Below are positions 1 to 5,538 of a stretch of 12,249 nt of DNA, one piece after another (within the stretch, counting starts at the first letter, position 1; each line of letters starts with the position of its first letter). The notes under the pieces were generated by a model. That model was not told the origin of the DNA. It worked only from the letters and a program-made list of their open reading frames with translations, and did no database searches. The stretch lies in the NCBI GenBank assembly GCA_900555295.1, contig USKN01000034.1, forward strand, positions 1-12,249, read 5' to 3'. The DNA is from an uncultured Eubacteriales bacterium. Its GTDB lineage: Bacteria > Bacillota > Clostridia > UMGS1810. A program made the position numbers and the translations under genes.

Positions 1-1
1 T

Positions 2-706
2 TTAAATGAAAAAAATATTAATTCGGTAAGAGAAATTCAAAGAGAAATTCACGAATATTATGCCGCCGATGCATCTAAATACGATGAGGAGCGCAAATTA
101 AAAATAAGAAGAATATATGATTTAATTCCGTCAAATATGGAGAATAAGAAAAAACGTGTTGTGGCAAAAAACGTAGAAAACAGGAGGGGTAAAACATTTA
201 ACGATTATGAAGATGAGTTTGAATATTTAATAAGCAGCGGCATAGCATTAAATGTTCAGGCTGTTTCAAATCCTGTTTTTCCGCTTGTTGAATCCGTTGG
301 TAAAAACCTTGTCAAATTGTATTTAAATGATGTGGGAATACTTACATGTATTTTGTACGGCAATAATATAAGGGCGGTGTGCGATGATATAAAGAGTATA
401 AATCTCGGTTCGGTATATGAAAGTGTTGTTGCGAGCGAACTTGCCGCACACGGTCATAAACTGTTTTACTATGATAACCGCAGTAAAGGCGAGGTTGATT
501 ATTTAACCGATGATTATGAAAGTTTGTCGGTTGTACCGCTTGAAATAAAATCGGGTAAGGATTATACCGTGCACAGCGCATTAAATAACTTTGTAAAAAA
601 TGAGGATTATAACATAAAAAAGGCATATGTTCTTTCAAACGAAAGAGATGTAAAAATTAAAGATAAAATAATTTATTTACCTATATATTATATAATGTTT
701 TTTTGA
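2..706 (+). CDS. C-terminal part of a DUF4143-type AAA ATPase (5' end outside window)
   Basis: The reading frame is open from the first bases of the window, so the ATG at 137 is an internal Met and the gene begins upstream; 234 residues are visible. The sequence follows the C-terminal half of the AAA_14/DUF4143 ATPase family. A segment with RRIYDLIPSNM is followed by KKRVVAKNV, then a helical stretch with EFEYLISSGIAL, then FPLVES and KLYLNDVGIL, which matches the family's FKLYLxDxGLL. A PD-(D/E)XK-like region comes last: GSVYES near 405-422, GEVDYL near 489-506 and PLEIKSG near 538-558. The Walker A and B motifs would lie upstream and cannot be seen. Members are common orphan ATPases of Clostridia and Bacteroidetes with no settled role. 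The protein ends naturally at 706, so there is no sign of decay at this end. Family is fairly sure; function unknown. Confidence 0.85.
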   Translation, partial: LNEKNINSVREIQREIHEYYAADASKYDEERKLKIRRIYDLIPSNMENKKKRVVAKNVENRRGKTFNDYEDEFEYLISSGIALNVQAVSNPVFPLVESVGKNLVKLYLNDVGILTCILYGNNIRAVCDDIKSINLGSVYESVVASELAAHGHKLFYYDNRSKGEVDYLTDDYESLSVVPLEIKSGKDYTVHSALNNFVKNEDYNIKKAYVLSNERDVKIKDKIIYLPIYYIMFF

Positions 707-714
707 AAATCAAA

Positions 715-748
715 CGTGGTGCCGCAAAATGTTTTTTGCTGCACCACG
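715..748. terminator. Strong hairpin after the ATPase gene, possible bidirectional terminator
   Basis: An 8-bp GC-rich stem (CGTGGTGC with GCACCACG), one C/T mismatch and a further 6 bp (GCAAAA with TTTTGC) close a 4-base loop, starting 8 bases after the ATPase stop codon. No run of T follows on the plus strand. On the minus strand the downstream side reads TTTGATTTTC, which is moderately T-rich, so the hairpin may also stop transcripts arriving from the RHH gene. The hairpin is clear; the terminator role is inferred from position. Confidence 0.5.
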
Positions 749-770
749 ATAGGCAGATGTTGCAATATCC

Positions 771-1010
771 GAACACGCTCACAACGCTGAAAAATCAGCC
801 TTTTCTTCGTTGTCAGTCTTGACATACGTCAGTATGCCTGCGACTTTACGCCTTGAAAAGTTAAGATTTTTCAGGCGTTATTGAGTTCAAAGAATTTTTT
901 TAGAGTGAATTTTTCGCAGTACAAGGAAAAAACGCAGCTAATACTGTCGTATTTGCGAGTATTTTGACGCAATAACAGCGAAAATTTCTGTGTTAAACCA
1001 ATGCGTGTTC
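771..1010. repeat. Two-armed intergenic inverted-repeat element (~240 bp)
   Basis: This gene-free stretch is bounded by a perfect 8-bp inverted repeat, GAACACGC at 771-778 and GCGTGTTC at 1003-1010. Inside are two long imperfect hairpin arms. The left arm pairs 783-796 (AACGCTGAAAAATC) with 865-879, one base bulged. The right arm pairs 907-920 (GAATTTTTCGCAGT) with 975-988, 12 of 14 positions. Each arm has a small tip hairpin: CATAC-GTCA-GTATG at 823-836 and AATAC-TGTC-GTATT at 940-953. The tips are related to each other in inverted orientation and each adjoins CTGCG or CGCAG. This is the build of a dispersed, non-coding, MITE-like or structured intergenic repeat. Family membership needs a genome search. 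Confidence 0.6.
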
Positions 1011-1032
1011 AACTCCCTCTTGCCTAATGCGT

Positions 1033-1317
1033 TTACATTAAATAAGACGGTAAATTATTCTTTTTTTGTTTTTCCTTTTTTTTGGTTTTTGGAGCCGACG
1101 GAGTTTTTGACGTTTGCGATACAAAATCGCTTATATCGTTTGCAATAAGGCTTACAATATACGAATTGAGCGACATATTAAGCTTTGCGGCACGCTTTTG
1201 TATAACCTCTTTTTGCCCTTTCGGTACGCGCAATACAAATGTATCAACTTTTTCGCGTAAATACCGCTCTTTTGCACCGCCGTAGTATTTGTTGGTGATT
1301 TTTTTACCGTCTGCCAT
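1033..1317 (-). CDS. Small ribbon-helix-helix (Arc/CopG-type) DNA-binding protein
   Basis: A 94-residue basic protein. Residues 24-32 (VDTFVLRVP) form the expected DNA-contacting beta strand. A helix at about 33-46 (GQKEVIQKRAAKLN), a turn at 47-49 (NMS) and a second helix at about 50-62 (LNSYIVSLIANDI) complete the ribbon-helix-helix fold, in which two chains make one DNA-binding unit. The Lys-rich tail at 71-88 may add non-specific DNA affinity. The start is supported by GGAGGG seven bases upstream. There is no toxin gene next to it, so it is probably a stand-alone repressor rather than an antitoxin. It has its own consensus promoter directly after rdgB, although read-through from galT-galK-rdgB is possible because no terminator lies between. 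Fold assignment is good; target genes unknown, with autoregulation suggested by the dyad at 1332-1360. Confidence 0.8.
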   Translation of the reverse strand: MADGKKITNKYYGGAKERYLREKVDTFVLRVPKGQKEVIQKRAAKLNMSLNSYIVSLIANDISDFVSQTSKTPSAPKTKKKEKQKKNNLPSYLM

Positions 1318-1331
1318 TTGATACCCTCCGT

Positions 1332-1360
1332 TTTACAAATAATATATTCGTTGATGTAAA
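1332..1360. promoter_or_regulatory. Candidate operator of the RHH gene
   Basis: An inverted repeat, TTTACA (1332-1337) and TGTAAA (1355-1360), with 17 bases between, straddles the predicted transcription start of the RHH gene and ends just upstream of its ribosome binding site. The half-sites are centred 23 bp apart, about two helical turns, which suits two RHH dimers on one DNA face. The repeat is seen; the operator role is inferred. AT-rich DNA makes a chance 6-bp dyad possible. Confidence 0.3.
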
Positions 1361-1361
1361 T

Positions 1362-1390
1362 ATTATATTTCAAAAATGGTGATATGTCAA
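1362..1390 (-). promoter_or_regulatory. Sigma-A promoter of the RHH gene
   Basis: On the minus strand, TTGACA (1385-1390) and TATAAT (1362-1367) are separated by exactly 17 bases: both hexamers and the spacing are perfect consensus. Transcription would begin near 1354, giving a leader of about 37 nt. The -35 box lies only four bases beyond the rdgB stop codon. Confidence 0.85.
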
Positions 1391-1393
1391 TGT

Positions 1394-1969
1394 TTATTTA
1401 CCCTCCAAAAATTCTTTCGCTTTTTGGAGTGCTTTGTATCTGTGGCTTATTTTGTTTTTTTGCTGTTCGCCCATTTCGGAAAATGTTTTGTTGTATTTTT
1501 TAACATAAAATACCGGGTCATAGCCAAAACCGCCGTTTCCTTTGCGCTCGTAAGTAATTTCGCCCTCACAGCGCCCCTCAAAAATATGTTCGCTGCCGTC
1601 GGGCATAATAAGCGCAACCACACTTATAAAATATGCGCTTCTGTTTTGTATATCTTTCATATTGTAAAGCAGTTTGTCTATGCATTGGTCGGGGGTGCAG
1701 CCATCGCCCGCATAGCGTGACGAATAAAGTCCGGGCTCGCCGCCGAGAGATTTAACCACAAGCCCCGAATCGTCGGCAAGTATTGCACAATCGGTAAATT
1801 CTTTAATTGCGCGTGCTTTAATAAGCGCATTCTCGGCAAATGTTGAGCCTGTTTCCTCGGCGTCAAGGTGTATTCCCACCTCGCTTTGGCTCATTATTTT
1901 GTGCGTTGAAAGTATTTCTTTTATTTCGGCAACCTTGCCTTTGTTGTTTGTGGCAATAACTATTTCCAT
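1394..1969 (-). CDS. rdgB: XTP/dITP diphosphatase (RdgB/HAM1 family)
   Basis: RdgB hydrolyses the non-canonical nucleotides XTP, ITP and dITP to monophosphate and pyrophosphate, keeping deaminated purines out of DNA and RNA. All family motifs are present in the 191 residues, a normal length: ATNNKGKVAEI at 6-16 (phosphate binding), TFAENALIKARA at 43-54, LADDSGL at 64-70 with the catalytic Asp pair at 66-67, GGFGYDP at 146-152 and SHRYKAL at 175-181. The ATG is fixed by GGAGTGA seven bases upstream, which contains the galK stop codon, so translation of the two genes is probably coupled. It is the last gene of galT-galK-rdgB. In many Firmicutes rdgB sits with a YfcE-type phosphodiesterase or rph; neither is here. 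Assignment is very secure. Confidence 0.95.
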   Translation of the reverse strand: MEIVIATNNKGKVAEIKEILSTHKIMSQSEVGIHLDAEETGSTFAENALIKARAIKEFTDCAILADDSGLVVKSLGGEPGLYSSRYAGDGCTPDQCIDKLLYNMKDIQNRSAYFISVVALIMPDGSEHIFEGRCEGEITYERKGNGGFGYDPVFYVKKYNKTFSEMGEQQKNKISHRYKALQKAKEFLEGK

Positions 1970-1976
1970 TTTATAA

Positions 1977-1983
1977 TCACTCC
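1977..1983 (-). promoter_or_regulatory. rdgB ribosome binding site containing the galK stop codon
   Basis: On the minus strand GGAGTGA ends with the TGA that terminates galK, and the rdgB ATG follows after seven bases. A ribosome finishing galK therefore sits on the rdgB initiation region, the usual arrangement for translational coupling. Confidence 0.75.
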
Positions 1984-3164
1984 GTTACTTCTTTTGCACC
2001 GTCGCCTATTTCGGATACATAAAATTCGGGTGTAAGACCTGTTTTTTCTTTGTAGTTTTTACCCACTTTTTCTATAAATTCGTCAACTGCGTCCTCGCGT
2101 ACTATGCTTACCGTACAGCCGCCAAAACCGCCGCCCGTCATTCTTGAACCCAATACACCGTCTATTTTGCGTGCTTCTTCAACCATTGTATCAAGTTCAA
2201 ATCCGGTTACTTCGTAATCGTCGCGCAATGAGTCGTGCGATTGGTTCATAAGCTCGGCAAAGTGTTCTATGTTGCCTGCGTTTAATTCATCAATCGAGCG
2301 CAATACTCTGTCATCCTCGTATATAACGTGGTGTACTCTTTTAAGTACCGTTTCGTTCGTTATTGCGTCTTTGTGTTTTTCAAATTCTTCAACCGAGATT
2401 TCGCCCAAACAATTTTTATCGGGCATTACAGCTTTAAGCATTTCAAATCCTTGCTCGCACTCGCTTCGTCTTTCATTGTATTTTGAGTCGCCGAGAGCGT
2501 GTTTTTTCTTGGTGTTTGAAATTACAATTTTTTTGCCGTCAAGTTTAAGCGGTACAAGCCTGTATGTAAGGTCGTCGCATTTTAAAAACACCGCACAGTC
2601 TTTTTTGCCCATTGCCGACGCAAATTGGTCCATTATACCGCAGTTTACACCGCAATAGTTGTTTTCGGTGCGCTGACCTATGCGCGCAAGGTTAATGTAG
2701 TCTATAGGTTCGCTTATGCAGTTTTTTTCGTTGTGAAATGTTTGTATGCATAAAGCGGTAGATACCTCTATTGCCGCCGAAGACGAAAGTCCGCCGCCGT
2801 GAGGCACCGTATCGTCGTACAGCATATCCATACCGCAAATATCGTATCCGTCTTTTTGCATTTCGTATGCAATTCCCAGCTGATAGTTACCCCAATCCAA
2901 ATTGCGGTAGCTGTCAAGCTTTGATATGTCTGCCTCAACCATTACGTCAAGGTCGGTGGCTTTAAGACGTATAATATTGTCGCTGCGTTTTCTTACCACA
3001 ATTGTGGTTTTCATTGTAAGTGCTGCAGGAAATACAAAACCGCCGTTGTAATCGGTGTGTTCGCCTATAAGATTAACTCTTCCGGGCGACTGAAAAACGC
3101 GTAAATCGTCTTTTGTGCCTCCGTATATGCGTATAAATTCATCTTTTATTAAATTAATATCCAT
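1977..3164 (-). CDS. galK: Galactokinase
   Basis: GalK phosphorylates alpha-D-galactose at C1 with ATP, the first committed step of the Leloir pathway in the cytoplasm. The 395-residue length is typical. The galactokinase signature GRVNLIGEHTDY is at 28-39. The GHMP-kinase ATP loop VPHGGGLSSSAA follows near residue 120. CGIMDQFAS near residue 178 holds the catalytic Asp, and the C-terminal GHMP motif SRMTGGGFGGCTVSIV lies near residue 345. The ribosome binding site AAGGAG (3175-3180) shares one base with the galT stop codon and is ten bases from the ATG; only 15 bases separate the two genes. It is co-transcribed with galT, whose substrate it makes. Epimerase (galE), mutarotase and a galactose transporter are not in the window. 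Assignment is very secure. Confidence 0.97.
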   Translation of the reverse strand: MDINLIKDEFIRIYGGTKDDLRVFQSPGRVNLIGEHTDYNGGFVFPAALTMKTTIVVRKRSDNIIRLKATDLDVMVEADISKLDSYRNLDWGNYQLGIAYEMQKDGYDICGMDMLYDDTVPHGGGLSSSAAIEVSTALCIQTFHNEKNCISEPIDYINLARIGQRTENNYCGVNCGIMDQFASAMGKKDCAVFLKCDDLTYRLVPLKLDGKKIVISNTKKKHALGDSKYNERRSECEQGFEMLKAVMPDKNCLGEISVEEFEKHKDAITNETVLKRVHHVIYEDDRVLRSIDELNAGNIEHFAELMNQSHDSLRDDYEVTGFELDTMVEEARKIDGVLGSRMTGGGFGGCTVSIVREDAVDEFIEKVGKNYKEKTGLTPEFYVSEIGDGAKEVTE

Positions 3165-3179
3165 ATAATATATTCTCCT

Positions 3180-4175
3180 TTAACCTCGGTTATTGTTTAA
3201 ATATTTTTCATAAGCCTGTTTAAGTTCTTTTGCAACGCTTTCGGGTGCGGTTGGGTTGCAGTGTGCCCACGCTCCCGTTTCGCTTGAAGCACAGAATTTT
3301 ATTTTGTCTTTTGAACGCATAGGCGGATAAAACGCAATGTGAAAATGGCTGTAATCTGATGTATCCTCACCCGTGTTTACGGGGTTTTGATACATACACA
3401 TCATATACGGAAATTTCATATCAAAAAGGCTGTCGAGAGTGCCTACCGTTGCTTTTAAAATTTGCGCAAGATGCATTTTTTCGCTGTCGGTAAATTCTGT
3501 TAAGTTTTGTTTGTGGTTTTTTGCCATTATGTATACGCCGTACGGATACTCGGTAAAGAACGGTAAAAATGTTATAAAGCTTTCGTTTTCTATTATAATA
3601 CGTTCTTTAAATTCAAGCTCCGATTTTAACATATCGCAAAACAAACAGCTTTTGTGTTCGTTTAAGTGTGTTTTTGCCGAGTTAATCTCAAGCTCGATTT
3701 TTTTGGGTATAAACGGATAACCGTAAATTTGACCGTGAGGGTGCGGCATTGTAACGCCCACAGCCTCGCCGCGGTTTTCAAATATAAATACGTATTTAAT
3801 TTTTTCGTCTTTGGATAATTCGCTAAATCTTTCCGCCCATAAATCAACAAGTTTTTTTATGTGTCCTTCGCTTAATTCGGGGAGTGTGGTTGTGTGGTTT
3901 GGCGAATATAATACAACTTCGCATTTTCCGTACGACGGCATTGTTTTGTACACGCCGTTTACACACTCGGCAACATCGTCACATTCGGGCGGATTTTGCG
4001 AAAGCGCGGGAAAATCGTTGTCGTATTTTAATACTTCGTAATTTGCCGGTACTTTGTCATTGTCGGGGCCCGGGCAAAACGGGCACCAATCTTTGGGCAT
4101 CTGCGGTCTGTTTTGTCTGTGCGACGCAATCATTACCCAATCGTTTGTAAGTGGATTAAACCTTAACTCTGCCAT
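3180..4175 (-). CDS. galT: Galactose-1-phosphate uridylyltransferase (HIT-type GalT)
   Basis: GalT exchanges UMP between UDP-glucose and galactose 1-phosphate, giving UDP-galactose and glucose 1-phosphate. The 331-residue protein is the class I (histidine-triad superfamily) type, not the unrelated class II GalT of many Firmicutes. It opens with RFNPLTNDWVMIASHR, carries the metal-site Cys pair in CPFCPGP at 31-37, and has HPHGQIYG near residue 145 with the His that forms the uridylyl intermediate. A second Cys pair is in CLFCDM near 177, and YSHFHIAFYPP near 280 supplies further metal or active-site His residues. GGAGATGA at 4182-4189 precedes the ATG. It is the first gene of galT-galK-rdgB, behind the promoter at 4239-4267. 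Very secure. Confidence 0.96.
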   Translation of the reverse strand: MAELRFNPLTNDWVMIASHRQNRPQMPKDWCPFCPGPDNDKVPANYEVLKYDNDFPALSQNPPECDDVAECVNGVYKTMPSYGKCEVVLYSPNHTTTLPELSEGHIKKLVDLWAERFSELSKDEKIKYVFIFENRGEAVGVTMPHPHGQIYGYPFIPKKIELEINSAKTHLNEHKSCLFCDMLKSELEFKERIIIENESFITFLPFFTEYPYGVYIMAKNHKQNLTEFTDSEKMHLAQILKATVGTLDSLFDMKFPYMMCMYQNPVNTGEDTSDYSHFHIAFYPPMRSKDKIKFCASSETGAWAHCNPTAPESVAKELKQAYEKYLNNNRG

Positions 4176-4238
4176 TTAAAATCATCTCCGTAATTCATTC
4201 AATATATCTTTGTTAAATAATTTAATTAAGTTACCTAC

Positions 4239-4267
4239 ATTATACTATATAAAATTGGGTTCGTCAA
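4239..4267 (-). promoter_or_regulatory. Promoter of galT-galK-rdgB
   Basis: On the minus strand TTGACG (4262-4267) and TATAAT (4239-4244) are separated by 17 bases. The start would be near 4232, leaving a leader of about 57 nt. An AT-only dyad, TTAAAT-A-ATTTAA (4213-4225), and the palindrome TTAATTAA (4222-4229) lie in the early leader and could be regulator sites, but they are low in information. I saw no LacI/GalR-type or cre-type operator here. Confidence 0.8.
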
Positions 4268-4282
4268 TAGGTTTTTGCACCA

Positions 4283-5125
4283 TTATTTTATAAACTTTTT
4301 CACGGCAATCTGTATCTCGTACTTGTCATCATTTTTAAGCGCCGATTTTTCCGAACACATTTGTGCGGAAAGCGCACTGCATTTTAAATATTCGGGCATA
4401 TCGAGTTTGTTTATATCCGCAAGCTTTGCCGCCGTTCCCGCGGCGGTTAAATAAGGCTGTATGTTAAGCTGCATATATGCGTCGGGATTTGTAAGCATAG
4501 AGTTTACATTGTGCAGTATAAGCGACGATGAGTTTCGTATCGACAGCCCCGTTGACGCTTTTATCGCTGTTTCGGCATTTGCAATTGCGGCAAATATGTT
4601 CATTTCGAGTATGTTGCTCGCCGCAATAAATATTTCGGCACGCTTGCGGTCGCAAATTTCAATGTTAAGTCCGCATTTTTTAAGTATGTCTTTAAAATCT
4701 TCAAGCTTTTTGCCCTCGCCCTCAATTATGTACGGTATACCCGCAATGCCCGCGGGCAGAGTGGTGTATACGTTTGCCGTGGAGTAAATTGCCGCAATGG
4801 TGTTTTCGTATCCCGTATCCAAAACGTCGCTTGCATATTTACGGCTCATATGAAATATTATTTTTCCGTGAGTGTGATTGTATTTAAGCGCACCAACCGT
4901 ACGCGGTATTTTGTCCTCGGGTACGGCAATGCAAATTATATCCGAATTTTCAACCAAGTTGTCTATCTTTGTATATAATGTAGCTTTAAACTCAACGGCC
5001 GCCTCTGCGGCGCTTTTTGCCGGCAAGTCGTAAAAGCCGCCCAAAGTAACGGGCATATCGTTTTTCGCAAAATGCTTTGCAAAACGGCGCGCAAGTTTAC
5101 CCGAACCTATAAATGAAATAACCAT
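4283..5125 (-). CDS. Predicted NAD(P)-binding oxidoreductase, Rossmann/DUF2520-type
   Basis: A cytoplasmic protein of 280 residues that I cannot tie to a substrate. It begins MVISFIGSGKLARRF, a GxGxxA-type Rossmann dinucleotide-binding loop. NSDIICIAVPEDKI about 60 residues on is the usual end of the fourth strand, and GKIIFHMSRKYASDVL follows the layout of ProC/DUF2520 proteins. The C-terminal half is helical, with AEIFIAASNILEMNIFAAIANAE matching the long dimerisation helix of the DUF2520 family. A frame start exists 48 bases further upstream (5173), but I chose the ATG at 5123-5125: GGAGG lies nine bases before it, and the predicted transcription start (~5155) is downstream of the longer start. 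It has its own promoter and is not in the gal operon. It could also be a diverged pyrroline-5-carboxylate reductase-like enzyme. Confidence 0.7.
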   Translation of the reverse strand: MVISFIGSGKLARRFAKHFAKNDMPVTLGGFYDLPAKSAAEAAVEFKATLYTKIDNLVENSDIICIAVPEDKIPRTVGALKYNHTHGKIIFHMSRKYASDVLDTGYENTIAAIYSTANVYTTLPAGIAGIPYIIEGEGKKLEDFKDILKKCGLNIEICDRKRAEIFIAASNILEMNIFAAIANAETAIKASTGLSIRNSSSLILHNVNSMLTNPDAYMQLNIQPYLTAAGTAAKLADINKLDMPEYLKCSALSAQMCSEKSALKNDDKYEIQIAVKKFIK

Positions 5126-5161
5126 AATGTGATGCCTCCGTATTGTGTTCTTATAAGGTAC

Positions 5162-5190
5162 ATAATACCACATTTTGCAAAAAAATACAA
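5162..5190 (-). promoter_or_regulatory. Promoter of the DUF2520-type gene
   Basis: On the minus strand TTGTAT (5185-5190) and TATTAT (5162-5167) are 17 bases apart. Predicted start near 5155 gives a ~30-nt leader ending in GGAGG and the ATG at 5125. Confidence 0.65.
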
Positions 5191-5227
5191 CTGCATTTTA
5201 CAATTTAATTACAACAAATAAAACCTC

Positions 5228-5256
5228 TTGACTTTTGATTAAAAATAATATAAAAT
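5228..5256 (+). promoter_or_regulatory. Distal promoter (P1) of the SLH protein gene
   Basis: TTGACT (5228-5233) and TAAAAT (5251-5256) are 17 bases apart; a poorer reading uses TATAAA at 5249-5254 with a 15-base spacer. Start would be near 5263, giving a leader of about 275 nt. It is weaker than the proximal promoter. Confidence 0.5.
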
Positions 5257-5268
5257 GTGATAGTCCCA

Positions 5269-5310
5269 AAACGCAAAAGCATTGTTTTGTTACATTTTAT
5301 GCGAGCGTTT
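5269..5310 (+). promoter_or_regulatory. Nested inverted repeat just after the P1 start
   Basis: AAACGC (5269-5274) pairs with GCGTTT (5305-5310), and inside it GCAT (5279-5282) pairs with ATGC (5299-5302). In a P1 transcript this would be the first structure formed. The right arm overlaps a cre-like sequence beginning ATGCGAGCG at 5299. A role in RNA folding or as a protein site is inferred only. Confidence 0.3.
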
Positions 5311-5316
5311 AAACGG

Positions 5317-5331
5317 GTTATATGTTATAAC
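5317..5331. promoter_or_regulatory. Perfect dyad between the two SLH promoters
   Basis: GTTATA-TGT-TATAAC is a perfect 6-bp inverted repeat, about 60 bases upstream of the proximal -35 box. It could bind a regulator or fold in the P1 transcript. Nothing in the window says which. Confidence 0.3.
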
Positions 5332-5389
5332 AAAATTGTTTCATAGATTACCCTATCGTTACATTTTTGTTACAACAATAAATACTGCA

Positions 5390-5418
5390 TTGACTATAAA
5401 ATATTCCAATGATATAAT
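5390..5418 (+). promoter_or_regulatory. Main promoter (P2) of the SLH protein gene
   Basis: TTGACT (5390-5395) and a perfect TATAAT (5413-5418) are 17 bases apart. Start is predicted near 5425, giving a leader of about 114 nt. Two copies of GTTACA exactly 11 bp apart (5358 and 5369) lie 16-32 bases upstream of the -35 box, with a third copy at 5289. Confidence 0.85.
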
Positions 5419-5427
5419 CAATGCAAG

Positions 5428-5444
5428 GTTAGAGTATATCTAAC
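5428..5444 (+). promoter_or_regulatory. Hairpin at the predicted 5' end of the SLH mRNA
   Basis: GTTAGA (5428-5433) and TCTAAC (5439-5444) form a perfect 6-bp stem with a five-base loop, beginning about three bases after the predicted P2 start. Hairpins at the very 5' end are known to protect long-lived bacterial mRNAs such as ompA from decay. That role is inferred here from position and from the other signs of high expression. Confidence 0.5.
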
Positions 5445-5453
5445 ATTGGGGCA

Positions 5454-5505
5454 TTTTTGTTTAAGAAAAGGGAAACAAAAAGGTCCGGTAAACAATTATC
5501 CCTTT
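5454..5505 (+). promoter_or_regulatory. Candidate H-type pseudoknot in the SLH leader
   Basis: TTTTTGTTT (5454-5462) and AAACAAAAA (5473-5481) make a perfect 9-bp stem. Its ten-base loop holds AAAGGG (5467-5472), which is complementary to CCCTTT at 5500-5505. The connecting loops would be 4, 0 and 18 nt, a workable H-type geometry. The structure ends 15 bases before the AAGGAGG ribosome binding site. It could stabilise the RNA, act on initiation or be a small riboswitch; no known class is recognised, and chance pairing in AT-rich RNA is possible. Confidence 0.35.
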
Positions 5506-5538
5506 CAAAAAAAATTTATTAAGGAGGATTTGAGAATT

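Noticed and set aside
771..1010. CRISPR array or riboswitch
   Set aside because: There are no regularly spaced direct repeats with unique spacers, and the element lies downstream of both flanking genes, not in a leader.
1033..1317. RHH protein as the antitoxin of a toxin-antitoxin pair
   Set aside because: No small toxin-like gene lies within about 300 bases on either side; the flanks are rdgB and a non-coding repeat.
2269..2658. Plus-strand open frame inside galK as a separate gene
   Set aside because: It is antisense to a clear galactokinase, has no recognisable domain and no supporting ribosome binding site.
4176..4282. LacI/GalR-type or cre operator at the galT promoter
   Set aside because: Only AT-only palindromes are present; no dyad with a central CG typical of these operators was found.
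4283..5173. Longer start for the DUF2520-type protein (extra 16 N-terminal residues)
   Set aside because: The extra start lies upstream of the predicted -10 box, has no ribosome binding site and places residues before the conserved Rossmann N-terminus.
5446..5538. TTG start adding 31 residues to the SLH protein
   Set aside because: It would bury the signal peptide behind a charged stretch, and the ATG at 5539 has an ideal AAGGAGG.
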